Positions 13,149 through 24,679 of a stretch of 64,000 nucleotides of DNA are shown one piece after another (the first letter of the stretch is position 1; every line of letters starts with the position of its first letter). The position numbers were made by a program, and so were the translations under genes. This stretch comes from Sipunculus nudus (Eukaryota > Annelida > Sipuncula > Golfingiida > Sipunculidae). Below the pieces are notes generated by a model. That model saw nothing but the letters and a program-made list of their open reading frames with translations, ran no database searches and was not told the DNA's origin. The DNA lies in NCBI GenBank assembly GCA_026874595.1, contig CM049306.1, positions 82,672,142 to 82,736,141 on the forward strand. The letters are read 5' to 3'.

Positions 13149-13585
13149 CCTGACTCTGCACGTATATTCCGCATTTATACACTCAATACGCCTGGTAAAA
13201 CATGTTGGGAATTTAGTTTGCTATTTAAAAAAAATATCCATTAAACTTCACACGGAAATATAATATCATATTTACCAAAATAATAAAAATAATTTATATA
13301 TGCCACAATATATTTTGTATTTTTTACTTTACGAATAAGGTGTCCTTGTTTAATCTTTTTGAAAGATAGAGCCATGGCCTGTTAGTGGCATTAATTAATA
13401 AATGTCTGTTTAATGTGGATGAAGAAACCATACGATAACAATGACATGCTGCATTGTTTATACCTTCTGGTTTTATGTGCGCCGGATAAGAATTATTCAA
13501 CAAGTCATTACCTGCCGTTGTAACATAAGATATAGTGTGTGAGGTTCTATCCAGACTTAACCATTGGCCTTCGAAGCTCTTCTGT
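11710..13585. other. No recognised gene
   Basis: It holds a purine-rich patch (11955-12036) and an (AAT)n run (13119-13146). A 115-codon minus-strand open frame (13671 to 13324) is unrecognised and runs into R500 sequence, so it is not called. Confidence 0.45.
13119..13146. repeat. (AAT)n microsatellite
   Basis: About nine AAT repeats, read directly. Confidence 0.95.
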
Positions 13586-13593
13586 TCCGGGTT

Positions 13594-13910
13594 CCGGGGC
13601 CTATTCCGATACCTGACGTTTATTAACGAGAAAGGATGACTAAAGATAATCCCTTGGATCTTTATATTCATGTGTTTATAACATTAGGGGTGCCTGTCAT
13701 AATAATCCAAACACACATATAAAGGACACCTGGTGGCAAGTCAGATGAATCAAAGTTTTGCAAGTGGTGTTTGCAACAGGTGACTTTTAGACATTCGCAC
13801 ATAATATAATATGCCACCTACCACCTTCGGTTACATTTTTTTTCTACTTGTAATATATAGGCACGTGCGCCATATTTACTTACAGCTTGTAGATAAACTA
13901 CAGGTCATTA
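13594..13910 (+). repeat. R500 dispersed repeat, copy A
   Basis: It follows the family order: GGGGCCTATTCCGATACC, TGACGT, TAATCCCTTGGA, AATAATCCAAACACA, CCTGGTGGCAAGTCAGATGA, GTGACTTTTAGAC and CAGCTTGTAGATAAAC. It runs tail to tail with the minus-strand copy E. Confidence 0.75.
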
Positions 13911-14109
13911 ATTTCTGTGCAAACCCCGTCTTTGCGTCTGACTTGCACCGAATTTCCATCTTCTGTGTATATTTCCCAACGATGCGAAATCTTCCATTTC
14001 AACATGTTATATACCCGGGGTATAAAGTCAGATATTCACTAACCTTTTCTCTATAATTTATTTGATTTCTGGCTTATTCCACGTAGACATAAATGAACTT
14101 TAGGTTATT

Positions 14110-14804
14110 CATGCTTCTAAAAGTTCTTATAACGCCTCCGTGGTGGATATGTGATCTTGTTTATCTAGTAGTAGAAAACGGTACATGCAGCAATCTAGAC
14201 AAACAGAAAAAACAGGTAACGTAAGGTGATTGTTATGTGTGAAATTTGAAAGGTTATTAGTTTCAAAACGCCCTATTTGCCGCATGATTTACTTGTTGAA
14301 TGTGTTTTGATTATTATGGCGGGCAACCATCATGTTGATCGAGTTGGAGTAACGATTACGGCGCTGGACTAGTGACCGCAAGTTTGTGGGTTCGAATCCC
14401 GTTCAGACCGCCATCCTAGCTAAGACTCCTGGCCAAAGTCTTTACCACAAGGTTGCGCTTTCTCGACCCAGGAATAAATGGGCACTGGTCATACATGGGC
14501 GGCAGGCAAAATATAAAATGTATGCGTCTACAAAGACGTATCCTATCCTTGGAGCCGAAAAAAGCTTCAGGAATGTAAAGGCCCTTGACCAAGAAGACAA
14601 AGTGTAAGGTCAGATGAGACTCCCACAGGGTAATATCCGACTGTAAACCAAAACCTATACCTTTTTTTATAAACACTGAATGTAATCAAAACAAATAACC
14701 TCTGTGAGGTTGGACCGGCGTTGTCTTGCCCATTTTTTATAAAAGGGTCAAGGGATTATCTTTAGTTAATAGACGTCAGATATCGAAATAGAGCCCTTTA
14801 AAAG
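14110..14804 (-). repeat. R500 dispersed repeat, copy E, split by a SINE
   Basis: On the minus strand the family order runs from CTTTTAAAGGGCTC (14804) through TGACGTC and CCAACCTCACAGAGG. It is then interrupted by the SINE at about 14330-14650 and resumes with CCGCCATAATAATC, AGATAAACAAG and CACGGAGGCGTTATAAGAAC. Both halves together give one nearly complete copy. Confidence 0.75.
14330..14650 (+). mobile_element. tRNA-derived SINE inside R500 copy E
   Basis: Box A-like TGATCGAGTTGG (14336-14347) and a perfect box B GGTTCGAATCC (14389-14399) sit 41 bp apart, as in a tRNA gene. The non-tRNA body runs to about 14650. It separates two halves of an R500 copy, so it inserted later. The 3' end and target duplication are not resolved. 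Confidence 0.65.
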
Positions 14805-14814
14805 TAAGCTCATA

Positions 14815-15575
14815 AATGATGAAATTGGGGCTGCTGAATTTGCAAGGTGCTATACCCTTGGTCTTTTAAGGAGTCTTCGCTGCGTTTCAGTTTCATGGGT
14901 AAAGACTATTTTATTGGCTGGAACAACTGAAAAATAAGAAATACTCCAGGCAGGAATAGCCGTTTCGGCCGAACAAAAACAGGAATCCATCAACCTCATC
15001 GCTGGAGTGAAACTGGGGTGAGACAAACCCGAACGTGACCTCCTTGTGGAAGAGGTTCATGGCGACAGTATACACTGGTTTCAAATGGAAAGCAATTTTC
15101 TTGGGACATCCAGTCCTGTTGTATTTCCTCTAGATCATGACCTGTACGCTCTCGCGAATTGGTAAACGGACTTTTTACTAAAAAAATATTGTTAAAAGCG
15201 AGATATTTATATGTAGAGCAGATTGAGCCCGAAAATTCTTTCACCCCCGTGTTTGTATTTCATCCTCACTCGTTCCTTTATCAATCCTCTTGGAGACTGT
15301 TAAATTTAGAAGCTTTAAGATATATAAACTTTTACAAGAGTATGTGCTCTATCTCTAGACATTAGTTCAATTTGGCTGAATGTAAATGTTTCCAAGAAAA
15401 ACCGTAACGGCACATAACCATGACTTACTCTCTCAAATTCACCCGTCCTATACGGCTGCCCGTTCCCCCCCCCCCCCCCACAGTCCCAATTACCTACGCC
15501 TAATGAACTGAGCTGGTGCCTCTCAGTATGCATCATTTAAGATAATATTTGGGTTAAAATACAAATAATGAAGTT
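14815..15575. other. No recognised gene
   Basis: It holds a poly-C run (15466-15479) and otherwise unremarkable sequence. Confidence 0.4.
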
Positions 15576-15582
15576 TGAAATT

Positions 15583-16500
15583 CTTTTAAAGGGGCCTATT
15601 TCGGTATCTGACGTCCATAATATAATGTTAAACCCTTGACCACTCTCGTTGCTCCCACAGTACCTGTTTTCTTTAAATACATGAGTTTATATTTGGTGGA
15701 GATCGGCAAAAATAATCCAAACCCATTTAACAAGTGCAAGTTACAGCAAGTCAGACGAAGCGGAGTTTTGTAAAGGGTGTTAAGGAACAAGTGACCTTTC
15801 AACGTCCGCTCGTATGCAACATTCACCTTAGGTTTTGTTTGTTTTTCGTAAATCAAAATTTGCGTTTAATAAACACCGCGTTTAATAACAGCTTGTAGAT
15901 AAACAAGCTCATACAACTGTCACAGAGGCGTTATTAGAACTTTTTTTTTAATTTTTGTTGGTGGAGGTAACCGCCTCCATTTTTAATGCTGACTTATCTA
16001 ATTCTTAATCTAAGTATATACATCTCCAGAGTTTCCATTTCGGTATGGGACTACTTGACAGGGCGGTAGCACTCGCTTCCTATCATTTTTATTTTGTATC
16101 CTGGTGTCACCCAGGCCCGGTTTCTACCGCACCTGCGGTCCTAGGTGTGTAATCATTCCCATTGTTGGGTCATTACACCGAGGAACCCCTAAAGACGCAC
16201 TCGTATGTGAGTGATACGCGGCTGTGGGCCACAGCCTTCCCATTAAGCCTGCAGAGCGCTCACCCTGGGTGGGGGCCGACCGTGAAAAACCTCGCCGCCT
16301 CGGCTCAGATTCGAACCCACGATCTCCCGGCTTTGAGTCCCGCGCTCTACCCCTGAGCCAGAGAAGCCGGTTGTTATAAGGACTTACCTTAACAACTTAA
16401 GAATGGGAATTAACTACATTTCATTAATATATACAAAGAGCAAGCCAAGAACCACATAAATTCTACAAAGCAGACAGGTGAATAGCTCACTTTAAAATTT
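15583..16500 (+). repeat. R500 dispersed repeat, copy B, split by a SINE
   Basis: It starts TTTTAAAGGGGCC (15583) and follows the family through CAAGTCAGACGAAG, GTGACCTTTCAACG, CAGCTTGTAGATAAACAAGC and CACAGAGGCGTTATTAGAAC. It resumes after the SINE with AATTAACTACATTTCATTAA, ACCACATAAATTCT and AGGTGAATAGCT. Removing the insertion restores the order seen at 45110-45240. Confidence 0.85.
15943..16373 (-). mobile_element. tRNA-derived SINE with target-site duplication
   Basis: On the minus strand the head reads box A TGGCTCAGGGGTAGAGCG (16360-16343), then box B GGGTTCGAATC (16318-16308). The 431-bp element ends in a T-run on the plus strand (15943-15949), that is, an A tail on its own strand. 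It is flanked by TTATTAGAACTT (15931-15942) and TTATAAGGACTT (16374-16385), a 12-bp duplication with two changes. This is a textbook L1-type SINE integration. The T arm of the tRNA head no longer pairs well, so it is not a functional tRNA gene. Confidence 0.85.
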
Positions 16501-16524
16501 TTAGTCTTCATACGGAATAATGTG

Positions 16525-18250
16525 TAGTCATAAAGCAAGTTAAAACTAAATTCATTGGATAGTGTTTAATTTGAGGAATTCATTTATTAAGTTGCTATGG
16601 GATACAGGCACACAGGATCACAAACAATCACAATTAAGCATAACAGACGAAGTAAATGGAGAAAAACTTCAAGGTTATATTGTGATTCATTAGACCATGC
16701 TGACCCCCCTAATTATCCTCTTAATTAACGAGAGTGGATTAACGGCTTACATGGTTTAAACAGGGGATAACGTTATTTGTTAACCAATCAGTTTTACTTT
16801 ACCCAGATGAGAGCACTCAAGCAGTAAACGTCCAGATGACGTAACACACTGCCTTGCACGAAATTTCATTGTGTATCGCATGTACGCCTTGGCCTAAGGG
16901 ATATAGGGTTTCACTGATATAGACAAATTATTGGCCTTCTATGGTGGTTGAAATTCGGAGTTTCTGAAGCAAGCTTGTGGCAGATCTATTCGATCTTTGT
17001 ATCCATGTGTCTGATCAAATGAACCATAGTGGAGGACGTTGAAGCATTTACAGGTCGTGGGAAGCCTACTCCCTCAGGACAAACGTTCACGCGGTTTGTT
17101 GTTCGGCTAAGTCAGTGTGATAACCGATAGCTGCCGGTAAAATCGATTTCTTTGAACGTGCCGGAAAGTGAGCGGGAAAAGTGACAGTCGCATCCTCTGT
17201 CAAGAAAATCTTTTCAACAACTTCTCGTCTATGTGTACCCATGGTTTGCAACGTTTTTGGATGCCAAATAATCTGAGATAAAAAATATTATATATAACAT
17301 TTTTATATATTATATATTATGAATAAATATGTAAATAATTAATATAAGAAAGGTATATATATATATTGATATTACATTTTAATTGGGTTTTATTCAGTAT
17401 TCCAAGTCTTGCGTAATTATTCAGATTCTCTTTTTTTCTTCCCCCTCTCTCTCTCTTTCTCTTTCTCTCTCTCATATTTATATATTCATTCATTTCAGTA
17501 TTATACTTAGGCGGTGGTATGTTGAAAATGGAAGATCAACTACTGATGAATCATGGTTTCATAATTCTATATCATAGCACTGACGTCAGTATTTTCCTTG
17601 TTGTCCAGATGAAAAATGCAACATTTTGTTTCCTTCTTTTCTTTAAAATGTAATGCAAATTACCAAATTTGTACTATTCCTAGTAATTATATATAGAAAA
17701 TTTAATAATTTCAATAGAAGATACACCGACACAAAGTATATTTACAACTAAAAGTAACATCATTGGCTTGTACTGTTATTATTCTTATTATTATTACCAG
17801 TGATGTTATCATTATTAGGGAGGACTCCTTTAATGGTCCTCTTCTGTACATCAGTCTCGCCACCTTCTTTCACCAAATATTTCTAACACCCCCTGATGTT
17901 TTTTTAATGGAATGGCCTTATTTTCAAAATATTATTTTAACAGGACTTGCTTAATCTCAAAATCATTACCAAATTTTACTGGACATATGGAAATGTTTGT
18001 TTCCATGTGATTTTCACCTGCACAAAGGGTAGCATACCCTCTGTAAGGTGAAATCGTATTTTCTTTGCATACTTAATTGAATGGATCTATTTTCAATATT
18101 ACGTCGACCAGGAGTTATTTTTAAATTTTGCTTATCACATATTTTATAATTTCACATGATGTTTTTTTTTCAGACATCTGTTTTTTACAGTTAAAAACCA
18201 AGGTCGTCTGAATAACACTTAAACTAATCATGGATTTATTTTAAAACAAA
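16525..18250. other. No recognised gene
   Basis: AT-rich, with a TA-rich patch (17285-17365) and a CT-rich patch (17435-17475). No open frame of note. Confidence 0.45.
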
Positions 18251-18251
18251 A

Positions 18252-18479
<228 letters not shown>

Positions 18480-18480
<1 letters not shown>

Positions 18481-19725
18481 ATAATAAAATTGTAAATACG
18501 ATTACACACATCGTGACCCTATATTTTTTTAAATATAAATCATCGTTAATTTTGAAGCATAACTTACGTACTGTTAAAAAGAGAGTTGCATAGTAAGACC
18601 AGTTACAAAGGGCCACGTGCCTGATCAAACCAGGTCTGGAGTACTGACATTTAAGTCTTGGTGCATGACAAAGCCGGTCGGAAAAAAAATTTAGATGAAA
18701 TCACGAGTCTTGGAGGCGGGGAGGACCCGTCACACCCAACAAAAGCTATCCATGTCAGCAGGTCTATTATATTGGTTACCCCGGGGACTCCGGATGAGGT
18801 ACATAGTTTATCTCACTCCTCAAGTGTAAAATTATGTAAAACCCCTTGTCCTGTGTCTGGACCGAAACATAAGAAATCGACGCCCACGTTTCCGGTCTGA
18901 GAACCGGCTACTGTCTGAAGCACTGCCTTTGCAAAGGAACACCATGTGTCTCAGAATAAATGAGATGGTCTATGACCATTGAGTAATTGTTAATATGTTC
19001 TTCTCATAAAATGGCAAGTGGAGGTTTATTATTCGGAACTTTGTCACTACGTCATTAATAAAAGTCAAAATCGGTAGTTATACATCAGACAGTATACGTA
19101 TTATTGCATGGAGACAACCGAAGAGAAGGTGATATTTGAAGATAACTTAGAAAAAAATATTGATAAAAACCTGTCGTGATTGTAAATAGTTGTATTTAAG
19201 AGTCAAATCACTGCCCCATACCTACACGGAAGATATGAAATGTTAAAGGTAAATTTTAGTCCGCTAATCAGCTAATTTCTTTTGATGTATCGATTGCGAC
19301 CTCAAAGGTTAAAAATGTGGGTGCATTCATGCTTTTTTAACGTCGGCTGATCAGCAAGCCCAACCACCGAGCGCCTACCCTAATCTCAGCTCTTGCACTA
19401 TCTGATTGGTCCAGTCCTGGTAACGATGCCAAGAATAACAAGGTCATGAGAACAGAGGTAAAGCGCCACACTGCAAAAAGAGGGGGTTAGTTGCCGTTTC
19501 AAAGTAGATGCGACATGTCTCACTTTTAAATATGTTTTAGATAGAGATATGTTTAAACATGTGGTACGGCACTTTAATTTATTTTTAGTCGTGAGATGCT
19601 TCAACATGTTTGACACACGTTTTAAACATGTTTCGCTTCTAATCAAATCGAATGGGTGGGCTTTTTCAGTGTTTTAACGGACACTTGATGTCGGAAACGC
19701 GCGGTTAACGGAACGGATTGAAGGA
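18480..19725. other. No recognised gene
   Basis: Moderate-GC sequence. Open frames at 18658-18900 (+) and 19646-19398 (-) give unrecognised products without supporting signals. Confidence 0.4.
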
Positions 19726-19730
19726 CAAGC

Positions 19731-19740
19731 TATATATAAT
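19731..19740 (+). promoter_or_regulatory. Possible TATA box for the SAM-like exon
   Basis: TATATATAAT lies 37 bp upstream of the ATG at 19768, which would place a start site only a few bases before the ATG. In an AT-rich genome this could be chance. Confidence 0.35.
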
Positions 19741-19767
19741 ACAGCGGAAAACTACCTGTGATTGGAT

Positions 19768-19908
19768 ATGGAAGGAAATAAGGAATGGTCAGTGGACGAG
19801 GTCGTAGCATGGACTCAACGCATATTCAAAGTGGAAGAAGCTGCATACAGACTGAAAAGGTTAACTAGAATACGGGTAGTCGACAAGCGACTACGTGTAT
19901 CCGCCTAA
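19768..19908 (+). CDS. Start of a SAM-domain-like protein, truncated
   Basis: The frame from the ATG at 19768 begins with residues 1-30 that fit the first helices of a sterile alpha motif domain: W7-S-V-D-E-V at the start, W15 eight residues on, and E23-E-A-A-Y-R-L-K at the third-helix position. SAM domains mediate protein-protein or RNA binding; which one applies here is unknown. After residue 31 the resemblance ends. A GTTAAC at 19860 could be a splice donor (exon 19768-19859, phase 2). Otherwise the frame runs into the terminal repeat of element 2 (19897) and stops at 19906-19908. A TATA-like box precedes it. It may be a real first exon, or a gene fragment broken by the insertion. No further SAM exon was recognised downstream. 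Confidence 0.4.
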   Translation: MEGNKEWSVDEVVAWTQRIFKVEEAAYRLKRLTRIRVVDKRLRVSA

Positions 19909-19999
19909 ATCAGAGTGGAACGGGTGAAGTGAGGCATGGATTGAGTGGCAAGGGGAAATAGAGTGTTGCATATTAGCATGAATGTCTGCAGCCAAATTG

Positions 20000-21440
20000 T
20001 GTATGTAGGTTGCCCCCCCTACCACAAATCCAGAAAGCCGTCCAAGTTGTATACATATGCAAAATTTAAGGCAGATAAGTCAAACCACTACATGTATATG
20101 AGTGATTTTAGCCCGTGGCAGACAAACAGATGGACGCTGAGCAAAAATGGTTGCAGGTGACGCCACCAGTTTTGCGTATGATAAAGAGCTATGTGAGAAC
20201 TATACACATGCAAAACTTTCGCCCAATCGGTCAAACGGTTCCCAAGATATGAGCTTGGATGTCTGCTGCATAAACTAGAATGCAGGTGGCGCCACCTGTC
20301 ATAAAATCAAGAGAGCTGTCGGGGATGTATAAACCTGCAAAATTTTAGGCAGATATGTCAAACCACTGCCGAGATATGAGTGATTTTATCCCATGGCAGA
20401 CAAACAGACAGGAGCTGTGCAAAAATGGCTGCAGGTGGCGCCACCAGTTTTGCGTATGATAAAGAGATATGTGAGATCTATACACATGCAAAATTTTGGC
20501 CCAATCGGTCAAACGGTTCCCGAGATATGAGCTTGGATGTCTGCAGCGTAAACGTGAATGTAGGTGGCACCACCTGTCATAAAATCAGAAAAGCTATCCA
20601 GGATGTATACGCATGCTGAATTTCAGGTGAATTAGTCAAGTCACTGCAGAGATATGAGTGATTTTAACCCAAGGCAGACGAACAGATGGACACTGTGCAA
20701 ACATGGTTGCAGGTGGCGCCACCATTTTTTGTGTATGTTATAAAGCTCTCCAAGGGCTACATTTGTGCAAAAACATTTTCCTAATCGGTCAAACGGTTCC
20801 CGAGATATGAGCTTGGATGTCTGCAGCGTAAACGTGAATGTAGGTGGCGCCACCTGTCATAAAATCAGAAAAGCTATCCAGGATGTATACGCATGCTGAA
20901 TTTCAGGTGAATTAGTCAAGTCACTGCAGAGATATGAGTGATTTTAACCCAAGACAGACAAACAGATGGACACTGTGCAAACATGGTTGCAGGTGGCGCC
21001 ACCATTTTTTGTGTATGTTATAAAGCTCTCCAAGGGCTACATTTGTGCAAAAACATTTTCCTGATCGGTCAAACGGTTCCCGAGATATGAGCTTGGATGT
21101 CTGGAGCGTAAAGTGAATGTAGGTGGCGCCACCTGTCATAAATCAGAAAAGCTATCCAGGATGTTTACGCATGCCGAATTTCAGGTGAATTAGTCAAGTC
21201 ACTGCAGAGATATGAGTGATTTTAACCCAAGGCAGACGAACAGATGGACACTGTGCAAACATGGTTGCAGGTGGTGCCACCATTTTTTTGTGTATGCTAT
21301 AAAGCTCTCCAAGGGCTACATTTGTGCAAAAAAAATTTCCTGATCGGTCAAACGGTTCCCGAGATATGTGGGTTTATGTGTGGAAACAGACGCACAAACG
21401 GACGCAGAGCGCAGAGGAAAGGTCAGAGGTAAAACAAAAT
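20000..21440 (+). repeat. Dimeric ~279-bp tandem core of element 2
   Basis: The GGTGGCGCCACC-type palindrome starts at 20156, 20285, 20434, 20563, 20712, 20843, 20992, 21122 and 21270. Spacing alternates 129-131 and 148-149 bp, so the true unit is a dimer of about 279 bp. The two palindrome contexts alternate: one is followed by TGTCATAAAATC, the other by AGTTTTGCGTATG or ATTTTTTGTGTATG. Shared phrases are GTCAAACGGTTCCCGAGATA and CAGAGATATGAGTGATTTTA. Confidence 0.95.
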
Positions 21441-21531
21441 TGGGGCGCAGCAGTTCACATGTGACCCGAACATAATCCCGGGTTTCGTAAAATTCCACCC
21501 AGCGGTTACGGAGGAGTTCTCCGGACACCTA

Positions 21532-21559
21532 CGCGGCGGCGGCGGCGGCGGCGGCGGCG
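21532..21559. repeat. (GCG)n run of element 2
   Basis: Nine GCG repeats directly upstream of TGCAGCTGAAAACATA. It matches the position of the shorter run in element 1. Confidence 0.95.
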
Positions 21560-21575
21560 TGCAGCTGAAAACATA

Positions 21576-21605
21576 GTATCCGCAAAACTCTCTTTTGGCG
21601 GATAC
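21576..21605 (+). other. 3' terminal stem-loop of element 2
   Basis: Eight paired bases, GTATCCGC with GCGGATAC, and a 14-base loop. Compared with element 1, one stem position changes on both sides (C-G in one, G-C in the other), preserving pairing. Confidence 0.88.
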
Positions 21606-21739
21606 AATTACCGCTGTTCACTCCAATCACCTCTATTTTCGCTCAGTCATAACCATCCAATTGACTTACAATGCATGTAATGACGTATACATGCATGGAA
21701 AACATTTGAAACAAATACATGTATATCATTGTTTTTCAG

Positions 21740-21815
21740 CTGCTTATAAGTAATTATATGTCAACTGAGCTCTAGCGATAACCCTGCGTCCGTCGTCCGT
21801 CCGTCTGCTTGCCGG
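21740..21815 (+). mobile_element. 5' fragment of the CAGCTGA tandem-core family
   Basis: GTCAACTGAGCTCTAGCGATAA followed by CGTCCGTCGTCCGTCCGTC matches the 5' ends at 31911 and 43037. Nothing of the tandem core follows. Confidence 0.6.
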
Positions 21816-24580
21816 CGCATTTGGATACTGTTTTACCTACCGATTTATATTCCAGTACATAGTACATACAGTTAAAGTCTCTTCAACTGCCCCTGTACAT
21901 ATGTTTTTTTTTGTGCTGACTGATTGATAAGGTAAACCAGCCCGATATTTTTGTCCAGGGGTATAAAGAGGAAAATGCATATATAATTGATGGGGAAAAC
22001 ATTGATTTACATGATGTGATTTTCCTACAATCAAGTTAAAACATGCTTTGAGAAGAAAGCTTACACTTGGCGACATTTTTCAAAACCCCATAAAATGGAC
22101 ATGGCGGACTGTGAGAGAACTGTGATGACGTCCTTAAAGGATTTTACTTACAAAGGAGGCACCCATAAGTACTGCACCCAAGGGCATATCCAAGATTTTT
22201 GGAAGGTTGGGTTTACTGTTACACCGAGGGACTAATAGCCTTCCAAAGATCCACAATATCCAGAAGAGGTAAATTACACTTAGGGATTTGTGAGAATAAA
22301 TATATGCATTTCCCTCTTTCCAGGCTTGAGTCAAGTACACGGCATCTCTACCTAAATACAAGTAGGCTACTTTAGAATTTAAGTGTACAAATACAAGTAC
22401 ATGATTTTTAATGCACTCGAGTACAAATAGAGGGGTCTGTACTTAAGTACAAGTGCTTTTCATTGTGCAAAAATAAGATGAACAATTTATTATGGGTATT
22501 TATTTGTATATGTTTTACCTATATTATATACACAGTCATATGTTTGTAGTCTGCACTATTGATTTTTATTGATTAATTGTAAATAATTTATAGTTTGCAT
22601 TATAGTTTGATTTACCTTAACAGCCTCATCAAACCTCTTTTAGGGTAAACTGCATTTCTTTGATGCCATTAGGAATTGTACAAATCTTCTCTGTTTAACA
22701 TGACATAACCCATCTTTTCAAAATTCCAATATTATTTAAAATTTGTAGTTTACTCAATAACTGAAAAGACAACTAAAAAATCAATCCTTCATGGCAAAAT
22801 TTTCTCAAACCATAAACAGAACCGTGATATAGTAATTATGATTTTTTTATGCCATCATGATTTTTAACCCATTTTATGTGCCAAAGCAGACTGGCAGTCT
22901 CTTCCAATTTACTGATATATACCTAATATATATAAGCACCTTCCATAATAAACTTTTTCAGGTGTTATGAAGCACTTTAAATTTATCATGATCTGGTAAG
23001 GTTTGACCATTGTTGCCACCCCTAACGAAAGCAGATAAATGCTTCAGAGAACCCCCCTGTGCCTCTGTTTTTACAGGCGGGCAAACATGATCATTCTAAA
23101 CACCTTAGGGGGCTTTACTTTAATTCTTTATTTTTTGCATACATATATATTTAATTATGACTTGCTGAGAGCTAACTGATAAGCAGTGATTTACTGTTGA
23201 AGTTTTTCATTTTTAAACATCTAAGCAGAGGGTTGAGAAGATTGAAAATGCTGCATTGAGTTATTTCTTTTTTAATTTTAATTTTGATTTTCAGTTTAAC
23301 TTGAATTGAAATTATAGGCTTAGTGAATGAAGGAATCTCAGTAATACATAATACATAATTACATATATATATATATATATGATAATTGTCAGCACAGTTG
23401 GATTCATGCATTTGATATTTATTATTTTATATTTATTGCACTATTAAAAAGGTTTACCTGAATTCTGATCGTAAAATCTAATTACATGTATGTAGGTTAC
23501 AAATATTCTAATGATTTAATAGTGTTAACGGACATATGATGAGTTTTTGCACCCATCAACACTTCAAAGCAACTGCATTTGTTAGCATGCAAATAATGGG
23601 AAATTAAAAGAAAGAAAAGAAGAAATATTGCAATAAAATTGTGCTACAATTCAGCATCCAAATGCATGACAAAGCAGACAAACCTAAACCAGCAAATGAC
23701 ACTTTCATTGGACTACGATCATAATGTATGCGACTTCTGTGCAGAATTCAACGAATAAGGTTTGCTGTCCATTGAGATAGTAAACAAAGGCAAATTTAGG
23801 ACAATTGCAATATAAATAAAACCAGATTCATCCTGAGAGTCATTTTATAGACTGGAAACTCTTGTAAATGAATTTATCGACCCCATAAAACATAGAAAAA
23901 CTACACTTAGAAACTATTCTAGGACAAATATAAACAAATGTATTGATATTTCATAATCCGGCGGCCATCTTGGCCGCTATCTTGGATTTTGACCAAGAAA
24001 GGGTGAATTCCACTTGGCCCCATATCTGAAAATATGGAGTATGGTCTTGCCAACTATTATGCCAAGTTTCATGCTTCTTTCACTTTTTGCACAATCCTCC
24101 TCTTAACAGCTGGAATATAAAGGACCATAATAGCTGCCTATTTATATTTTTAAACCTTAAAATCGAGGTGTTTCAAAGAAGAATAGATAGCAAAATTGCA
24201 AAGAAAGTTCTTTTGATTCTGCATTCGGGTTCAGAAAAACATTCACCTAATATAGCACATTTCCAAATAAGGAGGAATCAATCTTCATACGTTTGGTAGC
24301 AACATTCTCTATCCAGCAACCGCTCTAACTGTATGATAAAGCCAGAAAAAGTGGCATTTATCTTAGATACATCACCAGTGTGTCTTTATGAAATATAAAT
24401 ACAACAGCAAAGAGGCCGGAGAGGCCCGGTGTATTGTGATGTATGAGAAGGTTAGATCCCGCCAGAGCCGGAGGCAATGGCACTTGTGTGTCCCTTTGAA
24501 AATTCACCCTATACACACCGGAGATGAATTCAAACCGCAGAAAGGCCACGGCCTGCCAAATTTTATTTACACTCAGAAAA
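21816..24580. other. Long stretch without recognised gene
   Basis: AT-rich. It includes a perfect palindrome GTACTTAAGTAC (22439-22450) amid repeated ACAAGTAC/GTACTTG motifs, and a (TA)n run (23360-23380). Translations of the open frames are unremarkable. Confidence 0.45.
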
Positions 24581-24586
24581 ATAAAA

Positions 24587-24679
24587 CGTTTGCCGGGGCG
24601 GGCCCTCGGTTTCCACGGTTACGACGTTGAAGTGATATGGCATCCTGGGATGGCAAACAGGGCCGATCAACTCTCAAGG
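24587..24679 (+). pseudogene. RNase H-end remnant of a Ty3/gypsy-type retroelement
   Basis: About 31 codons in one frame fit the junction after the RNase H domain of Ty3/gypsy polyproteins. There is R-L-x-x-R-A-L-G-F at the start, then Y-D-V-E-V-I and W-H-P-G, and finally N-R-A-D-Q-L-S-R. The family normally has one extra residue before A-D, so one codon seems lost. Neighbouring sequence in all frames shows no reverse transcriptase or integrase, and the frame ends 45 nt later. A short dead fragment is the best reading; a chance match is possible but unlikely given the spacing. Confidence 0.5.

Larger units (their letters stand above)
19897..21610 (+). mobile_element. Helentron-like element with dimeric tandem core (element 2)
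   Basis: The 5' end GTATCCGCCTAAA (19897) is nearly the inverse of the 3' end TTTTGGCGGATAC (21593-21605). Inside the 3' end GTATCCGC (21576-21583) pairs with GCGGATAC (21598-21605). The core is a dimeric ~280-bp tandem repeat, then a GCG run, then GAAAACATA and the stem-loop, then AATTA, exactly the order of element 1. There is no coding capacity, so mobilisation would need an enzyme from elsewhere. Confidence 0.75.

Noticed and set aside
13324-13671. 115-codon minus-strand frame
   Set aside because: Runs into a dispersed repeat; no family resemblance.
16308-16370. Possible functional tRNA gene on the minus strand
   Set aside because: Boxes A and B are excellent, but the T arm and anticodon stem do not pair well and the sequence continues into a SINE body with tail and target duplication.
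20000-21440. CRISPR-like palindromic repeats at near-regular spacing
   Set aside because: The 'spacers' between palindromes are themselves repeats, and the array lies in a terminal-repeat element.
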